A stretch of 64,000 bases of DNA, from positions 62,001-126,000 of the forward strand of contig NZ_NPJA01000019.1 of the NCBI RefSeq assembly GCF_002251295.1, in the 5' to 3' direction. Within the stretch, counting starts at the first letter, position 1. Each line of letters opens with the position of its first letter. The notes beneath the pieces are model-generated. The model worked only from the letters and a program-made list of their open reading frames with translations, had not been told where the DNA came from and made no database searches. This DNA is from Prevotella sp. P5-50. GTDB lineage: Bacteria > Bacteroidota > Bacteroidia > Bacteroidales > Bacteroidaceae. Shown here piece after piece: positions 1 through 7,568 of the stretch. A program made the position numbers and the translations under genes.

Positions 1-1
1 A

Positions 2-97
2 TCTGATGTAAGTGATGGATCTGCACGCAGTCAAAGGATTGTGGCAATAATGAAAGGCTTTTTTGAGAACAATTCATTCAAAACATTCGTGAAATAA
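2..97 (+). CDS. 3' end of an unidentified protein (partial)
   Basis: An open frame enters from the left edge and stops at TAA 95-97. It encodes the last 31 residues of a protein ending in FENNSFKTFVK. The stop lies 14 nt before the next start codon, so this gene is probably the upstream member of the operon that follows. The tail is too short to assign a family, and no motif is visible. It is called coding because the frame is open and the spacing matches the tight packing of the following genes. Confidence 0.5.
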   Translation, partial: SDVSDGSARSQRIVAIMKGFFENNSFKTFVK

Positions 98-111
98 AAA
101 AACAAAGACAT

Positions 112-1095
112 ATGAAAAAGGAGTTAAACATTATTAGTATGGAGGGCGAAGTCCTTCTTAAGGACAATCTGGTTAGAAGTTCTATTCTGCCACATACGGC
201 CTCAGAACTCGATCGAAACGTAACTATATTGGCTGATGCTGTGGTTGAGGGCGCTGTATATGCTAATAAGTTAGAGATTGAAAGTGGTGACGCAGAGATC
301 TGCGGAGCCGTGTATACCAAGTTGGAACTTCATGTTAATACCAAAGCAAAAGGCAAGGTCATTTTGAGAAAATCAGTAGCATCTTCTGACTCTGTAACGT
401 CATTTGCAAAGGAATGTGACTTGATGTTTATGGCTGACATTAATGCAAAGAAAGTTACTCTTAATCATGCATTTGTAGCAGGTAGTATTTATGCTGATGA
501 AATACAACTCGAAGACTGTATTGTAATTGGTGGCGTATTCTCGACAAAAAGTATTGACATGAAAAGTTGCATTGTGGGAACCTTTAATTCAAATAGCGTA
601 TGTCTTGAAGGGGCTAACTATCTTTTGTTACCAAGCGCATTCTGTAGCACCCCAATTGAAGTTATGGCCGAATCAAAGCTATTCAACTTAAGTCTTGCAG
701 ATTTAGGTGCAATTTATAAAGGTACTCAGCAGATGCAGAATACAGGTGTTATCGAAATGGATGCCAAGACTGATGAATTAAAGACAATGCTATCTGAGGA
801 TCAAAAAACGATGTTGGTTTATAGTTATTCAATTGCTGGTAAAGTTCTAGCCACAGACTTGGTTGATTTTGAACGTTTGCAGAATCATTTCCTGATAGGA
901 GCTACGGCGATGGGAAGTCAGATTCTTCGCAAATATGATTTAGGTACAGATGCTGAAGGAAACAAGGCCGTTATTGAACCAGAAAAAGTGGCAAAAATGT
1001 TCTTTGACATTCTTCATGGGAAAACGGAAATCCAACAGATTGACGGTACGTTTAGCATTCAGGACTTAGCGTCTAAAATTCCAGGTGTCATTTAA
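112..1095 (+). CDS. Bactofilin-like beta-helix protein
   Basis: A 327-residue protein without signal peptide or membrane segment. Residues about 35-190 are a run of short beta-strand periods rich in V, I, G and A (VEGAVYANKLEI, ICGAVYTKLEL, VAGSIYADEIQL), the pattern of bactofilin or polymer-forming cytoskeletal proteins and of other right-handed beta-helices. The last 130 residues are different and look helical. Typical bactofilins are about 100-200 residues, so this one is long. By analogy it could form a cytoplasmic scaffold at the membrane, which is inference. It heads a run of seven genes with gaps of 3-15 nt, including an L,D-transpeptidase, which fits an envelope-related role. Codons are AT-rich compared with the region after 5200. 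Confidence 0.6.
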   Translation: MKKELNIISMEGEVLLKDNLVRSSILPHTASELDRNVTILADAVVEGAVYANKLEIESGDAEICGAVYTKLELHVNTKAKGKVILRKSVASSDSVTSFAKECDLMFMADINAKKVTLNHAFVAGSIYADEIQLEDCIVIGGVFSTKSIDMKSCIVGTFNSNSVCLEGANYLLLPSAFCSTPIEVMAESKLFNLSLADLGAIYKGTQQMQNTGVIEMDAKTDELKTMLSEDQKTMLVYSYSIAGKVLATDLVDFERLQNHFLIGATAMGSQILRKYDLGTDAEGNKAVIEPEKVAKMFFDILHGKTEIQQIDGTFSIQDLASKIPGVI

Positions 1096-1105
1096 ATTGT
1101 AAAAT

Positions 1106-1558
1106 ATGGATAATCAACAAGAATTGCAGCAAGTTATTTCTCAGTCATTTAACTCATGCAAGAAGAAAATGGATATCTTTGTAAAAGATAATTTTATGCT
1201 CAGTTTGGAGAAATTAGGGTTTCCAGGCGGGAGAATAGATATTTCTTATTACAATGACCTTGACGTATCTGACAAGAAGATAGCAGATGTGTTATCTACT
1301 ATAGATGCTTATAAGCTAATCAAGAATTCTAAATATTATAGCGAATTCGACGAGTGGGACGAGGATGTGCAGAAGGATTCCATAGCATGTTCTGCCTCTG
1401 CAGTAAAAAGTGACGTTCCCGTTTTCTTGGCAGAACTCCTAAACAATTTAGGCTATAAAGTTGCAGATATTGAAATAAAAGAATCTAAAGGTTGTCTTGG
1501 CCTATTTATTCTTCTCGCTATTGTTTGTTTGTCGCCAACCATTTCATTATTTTTATAA
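1106..1558 (+). CDS. Hypothetical tail-anchored protein
   Basis: A 150-residue protein that I do not recognise. Residues 1-125 are charged and probably soluble. The last 20 residues (from about 131, LFILLAIVCLSPTISLFL) form one hydrophobic helix at the extreme C terminus, as in tail-anchored membrane proteins with the bulk in the cytoplasm. It starts 10 nt after the bactofilin-like gene and ends 15 nt before the first zinc-ribbon gene, so it is part of the same transcript. No catalytic motif is visible. Confidence 0.6.
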   Translation: MDNQQELQQVISQSFNSCKKKMDIFVKDNFMLSLEKLGFPGGRIDISYYNDLDVSDKKIADVLSTIDAYKLIKNSKYYSEFDEWDEDVQKDSIACSASAVKSDVPVFLAELLNNLGYKVADIEIKESKGCLGLFILLAIVCLSPTISLFL

Positions 1559-1573
1559 AGCAGAATTGTTACT

Positions 1574-1936
1574 ATGGTAAAGAAATGTCCACATTGTAAT
1601 CACTATATAAGTGATACCATTACTATCTGTCCACATTGTGGAAATGAACTAAGTTCGCTTTCATCAGAGCCTGCAGAGTCGAACCAAAGTAATTCTACAT
1701 TAGTTTCAAATGTTAATACTAACAACCAGACTCCACTTGAAGAAAGAGAGGATTTCTATGAGGACGTAGAGGATTCTGCAGGAATCTTAATGAAGATTAT
1801 TTGTTTCATGATTCCTATTGTAGGTCTTGTACTCTATTTTGTTAAAAGAAACAATTTGCCTAATGCAGCTAAATCCTATCTGATTTGGGCTGCAGCAGGC
1901 TTTGGCTTTACATTATTGGTTAATTTAGCTTTATAA
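1574..1936 (+). CDS. Zinc-ribbon membrane protein (short form)
   Basis: A 120-residue protein. The N terminus carries a rubredoxin-knuckle zinc ribbon with cysteines at 5, 8, 19 and 22 (CPHC and CPHC). A polar linker of about 55 residues follows, and then two hydrophobic segments near residues 73-90 and 102-120. The zinc ribbon should face the cytoplasm. It is the first of three neighbouring genes whose first 22 residues are nearly the same while the rest differs. The next gene starts 4 nt after its stop. The role is unknown; zinc ribbons of this type often mediate protein contacts. Confidence 0.7.
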   Translation: MVKKCPHCNHYISDTITICPHCGNELSSLSSEPAESNQSNSTLVSNVNTNNQTPLEEREDFYEDVEDSAGILMKIICFMIPIVGLVLYFVKRNNLPNAAKSYLIWAAAGFGFTLLVNLAL

Positions 1937-1940
1937 AAAT

Positions 1941-3113
1941 ATGGTAGTAAAATGTCCGAAGTGTAATCACTTTGTTAGTGATATGGCTCCTGTTTGTCCA
2001 CATTGTGGGGAAAAGTTATTTGACGACCCCCAGACTGTAGAATCTGATAATGGTTCTGAGCAGACTCATGATAATAGTCAATTAGAGAACTCTTTAGGGG
2101 GGTCATCCCTTGAAGAACAGAGAACTCATCAAGTAACTATTGAACAACCTGTTCAAACTGAAGAAGATGTAGCACAAGTAGAATCGGTAGCCGTGAGGCC
2201 TCAGGTGGAAACAACATCTAAGATTGTTCCTGCAGAGCAGAATGCGCCAGTCAAACAAGTTCCTAATGATACTTCCTCAACTTATTCAGCACCAGTAGCA
2301 ACGCCTCCTTCAAATGTCGCATATCAAGAGGCTAAGAAAAGTAATAGCACATTAATAGGTATCATTGTTTTACTGGCAGTTATTATTTGTGGAGTCGGTG
2401 GTTACTTCTATTATGATAATGTATATCTGCCAGAGAAGATTGATCGTGAGGCACCAAGATACTATTCCATGGCGAACGTTATTGTCTTACGCTCCTCACG
2501 TTCTGCTGGTGCCGATTTCAACAAGGTGGCATCATTACCATATGGTACAGAACTTATTACATATGAATATGATAGTGAGTGGGCAAAAGTGAAGGTTAAT
2601 TCCCAAGCTGGAGAGAAGCAAGAAGGGTATGTCGCTTCTCCTTATATTTTAAATAAGCCAGATTTCTTTATCATGAATAGTATATTTGGAAATCAGGATA
2701 GCAAGGAGACAATAATCACAACTAAATGTCGAATTGCCTTACTCAACTATTTCAAAGAAAAGCAATATATCGGGAAAATTGATGAGCAGATGAGAATTGA
2801 TGCGGGTATCTCCACGTCACCTAATAGCACAAATCAATGGCAAGTCTTTACAAAGCCAAAGGATGCTAAGCCAAACAGTGTCTTCTTCAAACGCTTATAT
2901 AACAAGTCCTCTCAATTTACAGATTTTGCTGTAATCATCACTAATTCTGTATCGGGTGAAAGGAAATTGTTGTATTTCTACTTTGATGAAGATGAGACAC
3001 CGCATCTTCTCACAGAACAAGATGCACCTTCACAAGGTTATATAGTAGATATTACATATAAATATGATTTCTACTCTGCTTCAAAGGTGCTAAATGTTGA
3101 ATATTCATATTAG
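1941..3113 (+). CDS. Zinc-ribbon, single-pass protein with SH3-like domain
   Basis: A 390-residue protein. Cysteines 5, 8, 19 and 22 form an N-terminal zinc ribbon. Residues 25-135 are a low-complexity linker rich in E, Q, P, S and T, and residues 137-157 are a transmembrane helix. Residues about 178-238 resemble a bacterial SH3 domain (NVIVLRSS near the start, GYVASPYIL at the end), a fold often used to bind peptidoglycan. The last 150 residues are not recognised. The layout predicts a cytoplasmic ribbon and a periplasmic SH3. It sits directly before the L,D-transpeptidase gene (3-nt gap), which supports a cell-wall connection. Confidence 0.72.
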   Translation: MVVKCPKCNHFVSDMAPVCPHCGEKLFDDPQTVESDNGSEQTHDNSQLENSLGGSSLEEQRTHQVTIEQPVQTEEDVAQVESVAVRPQVETTSKIVPAEQNAPVKQVPNDTSSTYSAPVATPPSNVAYQEAKKSNSTLIGIIVLLAVIICGVGGYFYYDNVYLPEKIDREAPRYYSMANVIVLRSSRSAGADFNKVASLPYGTELITYEYDSEWAKVKVNSQAGEKQEGYVASPYILNKPDFFIMNSIFGNQDSKETIITTKCRIALLNYFKEKQYIGKIDEQMRIDAGISTSPNSTNQWQVFTKPKDAKPNSVFFKRLYNKSSQFTDFAVIITNSVSGERKLLYFYFDEDETPHLLTEQDAPSQGYIVDITYKYDFYSASKVLNVEYSY

Positions 3114-3116
3114 ATA

Positions 3117-3716
3117 ATGAAAAAACGAAGTAGCTCTACGAGAAATGTTTTGTATGCGCTTTTAGCCTTTCTTGTGATTGTGCCATATTTAGGACTGTTT
3201 GGTGTAAAAATGTGGTATAATCACAAGATTGACAAAATTGCTAATGCAAGATTTATTATTGTGGACAAAGAGACACTTTCCTTAAAACTCTTTGATTATT
3301 CAGGGAATGAGATAAACACTTATGGTATTTCTTGTGGTAAGAATCCGGGGAATAAAGGCCGTATTGGCGATTTAAAGACTCCAGAAGGTATTTTTCATAT
3401 AACTGAAATAGAGGAAGCGTCAACATGGGGACACGATTTTAAGGATGGTAAAGGAAAGATTGAAGGTGCTTATGGTCCTTGGTTTTTACGATTAGAAGTC
3501 CCTGGACATAAAGGTATAGGAATTCACGGGACCCATAAGCCCGAATCTATTGGAACGCGAGATACAGAAGGATGCATAAGATTAAAAAACGAAGATATTG
3601 CAGATTTAAAAACTAAAGTCAATATTGGGATGGTGGTGATAGTACTGCCATCTATGGATGATTTAACTGCAACAAGAATTGATAGCTTATTGCGAACAGA
3701 AAAAAAGTCAAATTAA
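3117..3716 (+). CDS. L,D-transpeptidase (YkuD family)
   Basis: A 199-residue protein with an N-terminal membrane anchor at residues 10-30 and a YkuD domain at about 45-185. The catalytic signature is clear: His137 in GIHGTH and Cys153 in EGCIRL, with the usual spacing. Family members make 3-3 crosslinks in peptidoglycan or attach proteins to it, acting in the periplasm through a cysteine acyl-enzyme. The domain is short and carries no LysM or other wall-binding module; the SH3-bearing neighbour encoded 3 nt upstream could supply that function, which is inference. The following zinc-ribbon gene starts 6 nt after the stop. Confidence 0.88.
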   Translation: MKKRSSSTRNVLYALLAFLVIVPYLGLFGVKMWYNHKIDKIANARFIIVDKETLSLKLFDYSGNEINTYGISCGKNPGNKGRIGDLKTPEGIFHITEIEEASTWGHDFKDGKGKIEGAYGPWFLRLEVPGHKGIGIHGTHKPESIGTRDTEGCIRLKNEDIADLKTKVNIGMVVIVLPSMDDLTATRIDSLLRTEKKSN

Positions 3717-3722
3717 CAGATT

Positions 3723-4790
3723 ATGGTAAAGAAATGTCCCGAATGTAATCACTATATTAGTGATACTGTTTCAGTTTGCCCGCATTGTGGTTATGCAATA
3801 AATAGTGAAGAGTCTCCTTCACCGATTCATATAGATGAAGATTCACAAGAAAATGTTGATCTTGATGAATTGGTTAACCAAGAAAACGAAACAGAAGATG
3901 CTATCAGTTACGAAACAGAAGATCCACAACAAGCTAAGAAGAACTATATTCCAATAATTCTTGGATGCATATTGATTATTGGTATTGTAATTGGGATAAT
4001 TGGCTTTTCCTCGAAAGAAAACAATGAACCCTCAGTTGTTGTGACTGATAGTATCGTTGCCGTTGTCGATTCTGTAATAGAGGAACCCATAATGGAAATA
4101 GACTTCTCTACTATTCCTGTTTCCTATGGGAAGGAGACTGACGACATTAATACAGAAGTTAGTATCGATTTCCCTCAAACGAATAATGAAATATTACAGG
4201 AATCCGTAGTTTCATTTATTGTTAGGGCATTAACAGATGATTTTACTTGGGGCGAAAATTCACGTCCGACTTATGATGGAGATTTAAGCGATGGAAAAGC
4301 GATAGCGGAATTTTTTGTCAATGACAAAGTTAGAGAAATCACTGATGAAAGAGCCCGAGATTCTATCGATTCCTTTGCTTGGGAAGAATCAATTTCCATA
4401 AAAATGGTGTGTGAAACAGAGAAGTTGGTTTCGTATCAAGTTGATTTTGGGGGAAGTCATGGTGGAGTAGGTGGAGGCACCTTGTATGGAGCAACTTTTA
4501 GTAAGACAGATGGCCATATTGTACGTGTAATTGATAACCCCTATGATTCTCGATTTAAATCTTGCCTAATAAAATTTGTTAACAGTATCGCAGATGTTGA
4601 CGGTGATGAATTGGAAGCTCATCCTTATCCCAAGAAGGATCCTTTTATCACGGAGAAGGGAGTTCGCTTTATATATCAAAAGTATGAGATCGGTTCAGGG
4701 GCCTTAGGGGTGGTTGATATCGTAATCCCATATATAGATATAGCAGAATACATGAGCGAAGATGCGTTGCAGCTTATAGGATATAAATAG
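3723..4790 (+). CDS. Zinc-ribbon, single-pass protein with DUF3298/RsiV-like domain
   Basis: A 355-residue protein. Cysteines 5, 8, 19 and 22 form the same N-terminal zinc ribbon as in the genes at 1574 and 1941. An acidic linker follows, then a transmembrane helix at about 76-95. The extracytoplasmic part, about residues 130-355, contains the glycine-rich strand GGSHGGVGGGTLYG and resembles the DUF3298/DUF4163 domains found in RsiV-type proteins and many Bacteroidetes lipoproteins. Some DUF3298 proteins bind lysozyme or sense the envelope; that function cannot be assumed here. It is the last gene of the operon. Confidence 0.68.
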   Translation: MVKKCPECNHYISDTVSVCPHCGYAINSEESPSPIHIDEDSQENVDLDELVNQENETEDAISYETEDPQQAKKNYIPIILGCILIIGIVIGIIGFSSKENNEPSVVVTDSIVAVVDSVIEEPIMEIDFSTIPVSYGKETDDINTEVSIDFPQTNNEILQESVVSFIVRALTDDFTWGENSRPTYDGDLSDGKAIAEFFVNDKVREITDERARDSIDSFAWEESISIKMVCETEKLVSYQVDFGGSHGGVGGGTLYGATFSKTDGHIVRVIDNPYDSRFKSCLIKFVNSIADVDGDELEAHPYPKKDPFITEKGVRFIYQKYEIGSGALGVVDIVIPYIDIAEYMSEDALQLIGYK

Positions 4791-4961
4791 TTGGAGTGTA
4801 GTTTGCTTTTTAGATTGTTTTTATGAGCAAAAAGGGTACAACGGACACTGTGATATTCTACGTTATGGATTCTATGATAGCATTCTAAGTTGTGATATTT
4901 TGAGAACTGAGACTTAAAAAAACGTAAATAGATAACCAAAATTTGTTCAGACGAGCAAAAG

Positions 4962-5001
4962 CAAAAAAGAAAAAGAGAGTTAAACTTTCGTCTAACTCTC
5001 T
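4962..5001 (-). terminator. Intrinsic terminator of tRNA-Asn
   Basis: A 9-bp stem (4974-4982 with 4993-5001, AGAGAGTTA) is followed, reading the minus strand, by a U-rich tract from 4973 down to 4962. It lies directly downstream of the minus-strand tRNA. It could also slow plus-strand transcription leaving the zinc-ribbon operon, but the plus side has only a short T-run. Confidence 0.72.
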
Positions 5002-5023
5002 CATTTTCAATGCTTAACTTTTG

Positions 5024-5097
5024 CGCTTCAGGATGGGCTTGAACCAACGACCCCCTGATTAACAGTCAGGTGCTCTAACCAACTGAGCTACTGAAGC
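5024..5097 (-). tRNA. tRNA-Asn (GTT)
   Basis: A cloverleaf can be folded by eye. The acceptor stem GCTTCAG (5097-5091) pairs with CTGAAGC (5031-5025), the anticodon stem is CCTGA/TCAGG with loop CTGTTAA, and the T arm contains GGTTCAAGC. The anticodon GTT is at 5061-5063. The discriminator base is G at 5024, as expected for tRNA-Asn. The 3' CCA is not encoded. It has its own promoter and terminator. Confidence 0.95.
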
Positions 5098-5119
5098 AGG
5101 TTTTTCTGTTTTGCGAGTG

Positions 5120-5151
5120 CAAAGGTAATACGTTTTTTTGAAATACACAAA
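5120..5151 (-). promoter_or_regulatory. Promoter of tRNA-Asn
   Basis: On the minus strand there is TTTG at 5151-5148, a 20-nt spacer, and TACCTTTG at 5127-5120. This matches the Bacteroidetes -33/-7 consensus (TTTG, TAnnTTTG) and is about 22 nt upstream of the tRNA 5' end. Confidence 0.7.
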
Positions 5152-5190
5152 CTTTTTGAGAAAAAAAATCGTTTTTCGGTTATTTTTCTA

Positions 5191-5198
5191 TAATTTTG
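5191..5198 (+). promoter_or_regulatory. Promoter -7 element of the S41 peptidase gene
   Basis: TAATTTTG matches the Bacteroidetes -7 consensus; no good -33 TTTG is seen 19-20 nt upstream. It implies transcription begins near 5205, which rules out the upstream in-frame ATG at 5138 and supports a start at 5234. Confidence 0.5.
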
Positions 5199-5233
5199 CA
5201 TCGTATAAACATAGAAACAATACGAAAAACAAT

Positions 5234-6937
5234 ATGATCATGAGAAAAAACAACGTATGCCAACTATGCCGATTGACAGCTTTTGCCGCACTACTGGCAT
5301 GGCTTCCCATGAATATGAATGCACAGGAAGCGAGAAACCACAACTTAGATGTGGCAAAGAACATCGAAATATTCAATGCCATATACAAGACACTCGACCT
5401 AATGTATGTCGATACACTCGATGCCAATACCGTGATTGGCAATGGCATCAATGCGATGCTGCGATCTCTCGACCCCTATACCGAATATTACCCTGAGAGC
5501 AAACAAAAGGACTTGAAGATGCTGATGACAGGAAAATATGCGGGTATCGGTGCAGTGGTACGCTACCACCAAAAACGAAAACAAGTGGTCATCGACGAAC
5601 CTTTTGAGGGAATGCCCGCTGCAAAGGTGGGACTGCGCAAGGGAGATATCATCTTGCAGATTGAAGACACGCTGATGACCAACAAACCCGTGGCATACGT
5701 CAGCGACCATCTGCGTGGCGATGCAGGCAGCACCATCATGATCAAGATTAAACGTCCTTCGACGGGCAAGGTGATGAATTTCAAAGTGACACGCGAGAGC
5801 ATCAAGACACCTGAAATAACCTATTATGGTATGCGCCCGGGTGGCGTGGGATATATCAACCTGAACACTTTCTCTGGCGAACCAGCCAAACCTATGCGTC
5901 TGGCATATCTCGACCTGAAACAACGCGGAGCGAAAAAACTCATACTCGACCTGAGAAGTAATGGTGGCGGTTCGGTTTCGGAATGTGTGGACATTGCCAA
6001 TATGTGGCTGCCTAAAGGTTTGACATTGGTGGAAACCAAAGGAAAGTTGCGCCGTGCCAACTCTGACTACAAAACCCGACTGGAGCCTATCGATACCGTG
6101 ATGCCCATCATCGTACTGGTGAACGACGAAACAGCTTCTGCCAGCGAGATTGTCAGCGGTTCGATACAGGATCTTGACCGCGGATTAATAATAGGTTCGC
6201 GCACGTATGGTAAGGGACTGGTGCAGATTCCTAATGTTGACCTACCCTACAATGGTAACCTCAAGCTGACAACATCAAAATACTATATCCCCAGCGGACG
6301 ATGCATCCAAGCCATCAACTATAAACACACCGGCGGTGGCTATAAAGAACATGTGCCCGATTCGCTGACACACGTATTCTATACACGCAATGGTCGTGAG
6401 GTACGCGACGGAGGTGGTATCATGCCCGATATCGAAATCAAACCCGATACCATGTCGAACATCCTCCTGTATTTGGACCGCATAGACTCTACCGAAGTGA
6501 TGTTTGACTATGTGGTGGATTATATATCCAAGCATCCTACCATTGCTCCTGCCGACAAGTTCCATCTGACCGATGCGGAATATGCCGACTTCACCCAACA
6601 AGTGCTGAAAGCAGGATTTACCTACGACCAGATCAGCAAGAAACAGTTTGAAGAACTCATCAAAACCGCAAAATTCGAAGGATACTACGACGACGCAAAG
6701 GCTGAATTTGAAGCACTGAAAGCCAAACTCGACCACCATGATATTGAGCGCGACCTACAACAGCACCGCAACGAAATACAACGGCAGATAGAACAAGATA
6801 TCATATCCGCCTATTATTTCCAAAGCGGACAACTGCTCCACATGCTGCAAACAGACAAAACTCTGAAGGAAGCAGAGCGAATACTCAACACATCAGGAGA
6901 ATACGAAAAACTATTATCGCCCAAAAAAGTGAAATAA
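5234..6937 (+). CDS. S41 family C-terminal processing peptidase
   Basis: A 567-residue secreted or periplasmic serine protease. The start at 5234 is chosen because the -7 element at 5191 lies downstream of the other ATG (5138) and because a signal peptide follows (LTAFAALLAWL, then NAQ). The order is a helical N-terminal region, a PDZ domain around GDIILQIEDTL, and the S41 core with the Ser of ETASASEIVSG and the Lys of SRTYGKGLVQ. A C-terminal helical extension of about 170 residues follows. Members of the family trim exported or membrane proteins after recognising a C-terminal tail. The upstream tRNA is divergent, and rimP follows from its own promoter. Confidence 0.9.
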   Translation: MIMRKNNVCQLCRLTAFAALLAWLPMNMNAQEARNHNLDVAKNIEIFNAIYKTLDLMYVDTLDANTVIGNGINAMLRSLDPYTEYYPESKQKDLKMLMTGKYAGIGAVVRYHQKRKQVVIDEPFEGMPAAKVGLRKGDIILQIEDTLMTNKPVAYVSDHLRGDAGSTIMIKIKRPSTGKVMNFKVTRESIKTPEITYYGMRPGGVGYINLNTFSGEPAKPMRLAYLDLKQRGAKKLILDLRSNGGGSVSECVDIANMWLPKGLTLVETKGKLRRANSDYKTRLEPIDTVMPIIVLVNDETASASEIVSGSIQDLDRGLIIGSRTYGKGLVQIPNVDLPYNGNLKLTTSKYYIPSGRCIQAINYKHTGGGYKEHVPDSLTHVFYTRNGREVRDGGGIMPDIEIKPDTMSNILLYLDRIDSTEVMFDYVVDYISKHPTIAPADKFHLTDAEYADFTQQVLKAGFTYDQISKKQFEELIKTAKFEGYYDDAKAEFEALKAKLDHHDIERDLQQHRNEIQRQIEQDIISAYYFQSGQLLHMLQTDKTLKEAERILNTSGEYEKLLSPKKVK

Positions 6938-6948
6938 AAGTGGAAATA

Positions 6949-6980
6949 CTTGCAAGATTGACAGAAATGTCGTAACTTTG
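6949..6980 (+). promoter_or_regulatory. Promoter of rimP-nusA-infB
   Basis: CTTG at 6949-6952, a 20-nt spacer, and TAACTTTG at 6973-6980 match the Bacteroidetes consensus. The predicted transcription start, near 6987, lies just before the hairpin at 6994-7023. Confidence 0.65.
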
Positions 6981-6993
6981 CACACGTTCAGAG

Positions 6994-7030
6994 GAATGAG
7001 AGACTCGCAAGAGCCTCTCATTCTTGTTTT
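6994..7030 (+). terminator. Terminator-like hairpin in the rimP leader
   Basis: GAATGAGAG (6994-7002) pairs with CTCTCATTC (7015-7023). The stem continues inward, after one A-C mismatch, through CTC/GAG closed by a GCAA tetraloop. TTGTTTT follows. It sits between the rimP promoter and the rimP start at 7048, so transcripts from that promoter must pass it. It may end transcription from the upstream peptidase gene, act as an attenuator of the operon, or both. Confidence 0.6.
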
Positions 7031-7047
7031 AATACCAATAAAGGTGT

Positions 7048-7521
7048 ATGATAAATAAAGACGTAGTAAAGGCCGCAGTAGAGGAATGGCTGAGTCAGAA
7101 TGACTACTTCCTCGTGGACGTTGACATGACGCCCGACGGTCGCATCGTGATCGAAATCGACCACGCCGATGGTGTATGGATTGAAGACTGTGCCGCGCTG
7201 AGCCGCTTCCTGCAGGAAAGACTCGGAGAAGAACTCGGCGAGTATGAACTGGAAGTGGGTAGCGCCGGTATCGGACAACCATTCAAAGTCGTACAGCAGT
7301 ATATCAACCACATTGGCAAAGAAGTGGAAGTGCTGGCTGCCGACGGTAAGAAATACCAAGGCGTGCTCCAGTCGGTAGCCGACGACGGACTGTCGTTTGT
7401 GGTGGTGGTCAAGGAGAAGCAGAAGATTGAAGGGAAAAAGCGCCCCGTATTGGTGGATGTGGAGAAGACCTTCAATACCAACGAGGTGAAATATGCCAAA
7501 TACCTTCTCGCCTTCAAATAA
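7048..7521 (+). CDS. rimP: Ribosome maturation factor RimP
   Basis: A 157-residue protein with the RimP layout. The N-terminal domain contains FLVDVDMTPDGRIVIEIDHADGV-like strands and the helix with LSRFLQERLGEEL. The segment YELEVGSAGIGQPFK matches the family's conserved V(S)SPG region, although the second residue pair is unusual, AGIG in place of the common SPGLDRP. A C-terminal Sm-like barrel follows. RimP assists 30S subunit maturation. It is first in the conserved rimP-nusA-infB order, 47 nt before nusA. Confidence 0.93.
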   Translation: MINKDVVKAAVEEWLSQNDYFLVDVDMTPDGRIVIEIDHADGVWIEDCAALSRFLQERLGEELGEYELEVGSAGIGQPFKVVQQYINHIGKEVEVLAADGKKYQGVLQSVADDGLSFVVVVKEKQKIEGKKRPVLVDVEKTFNTNEVKYAKYLLAFK

Positions 7522-7568
7522 TCTCTGACACGTGAGCTAAAGAGTAAACAAAATAAAAAGATTATATA

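Noticed and set aside
5138..5233. N-terminal extension of the S41 peptidase from ATG 5138
   Set aside because: The -7 promoter element at 5191 lies inside it, and the signal peptide begins after 5234.
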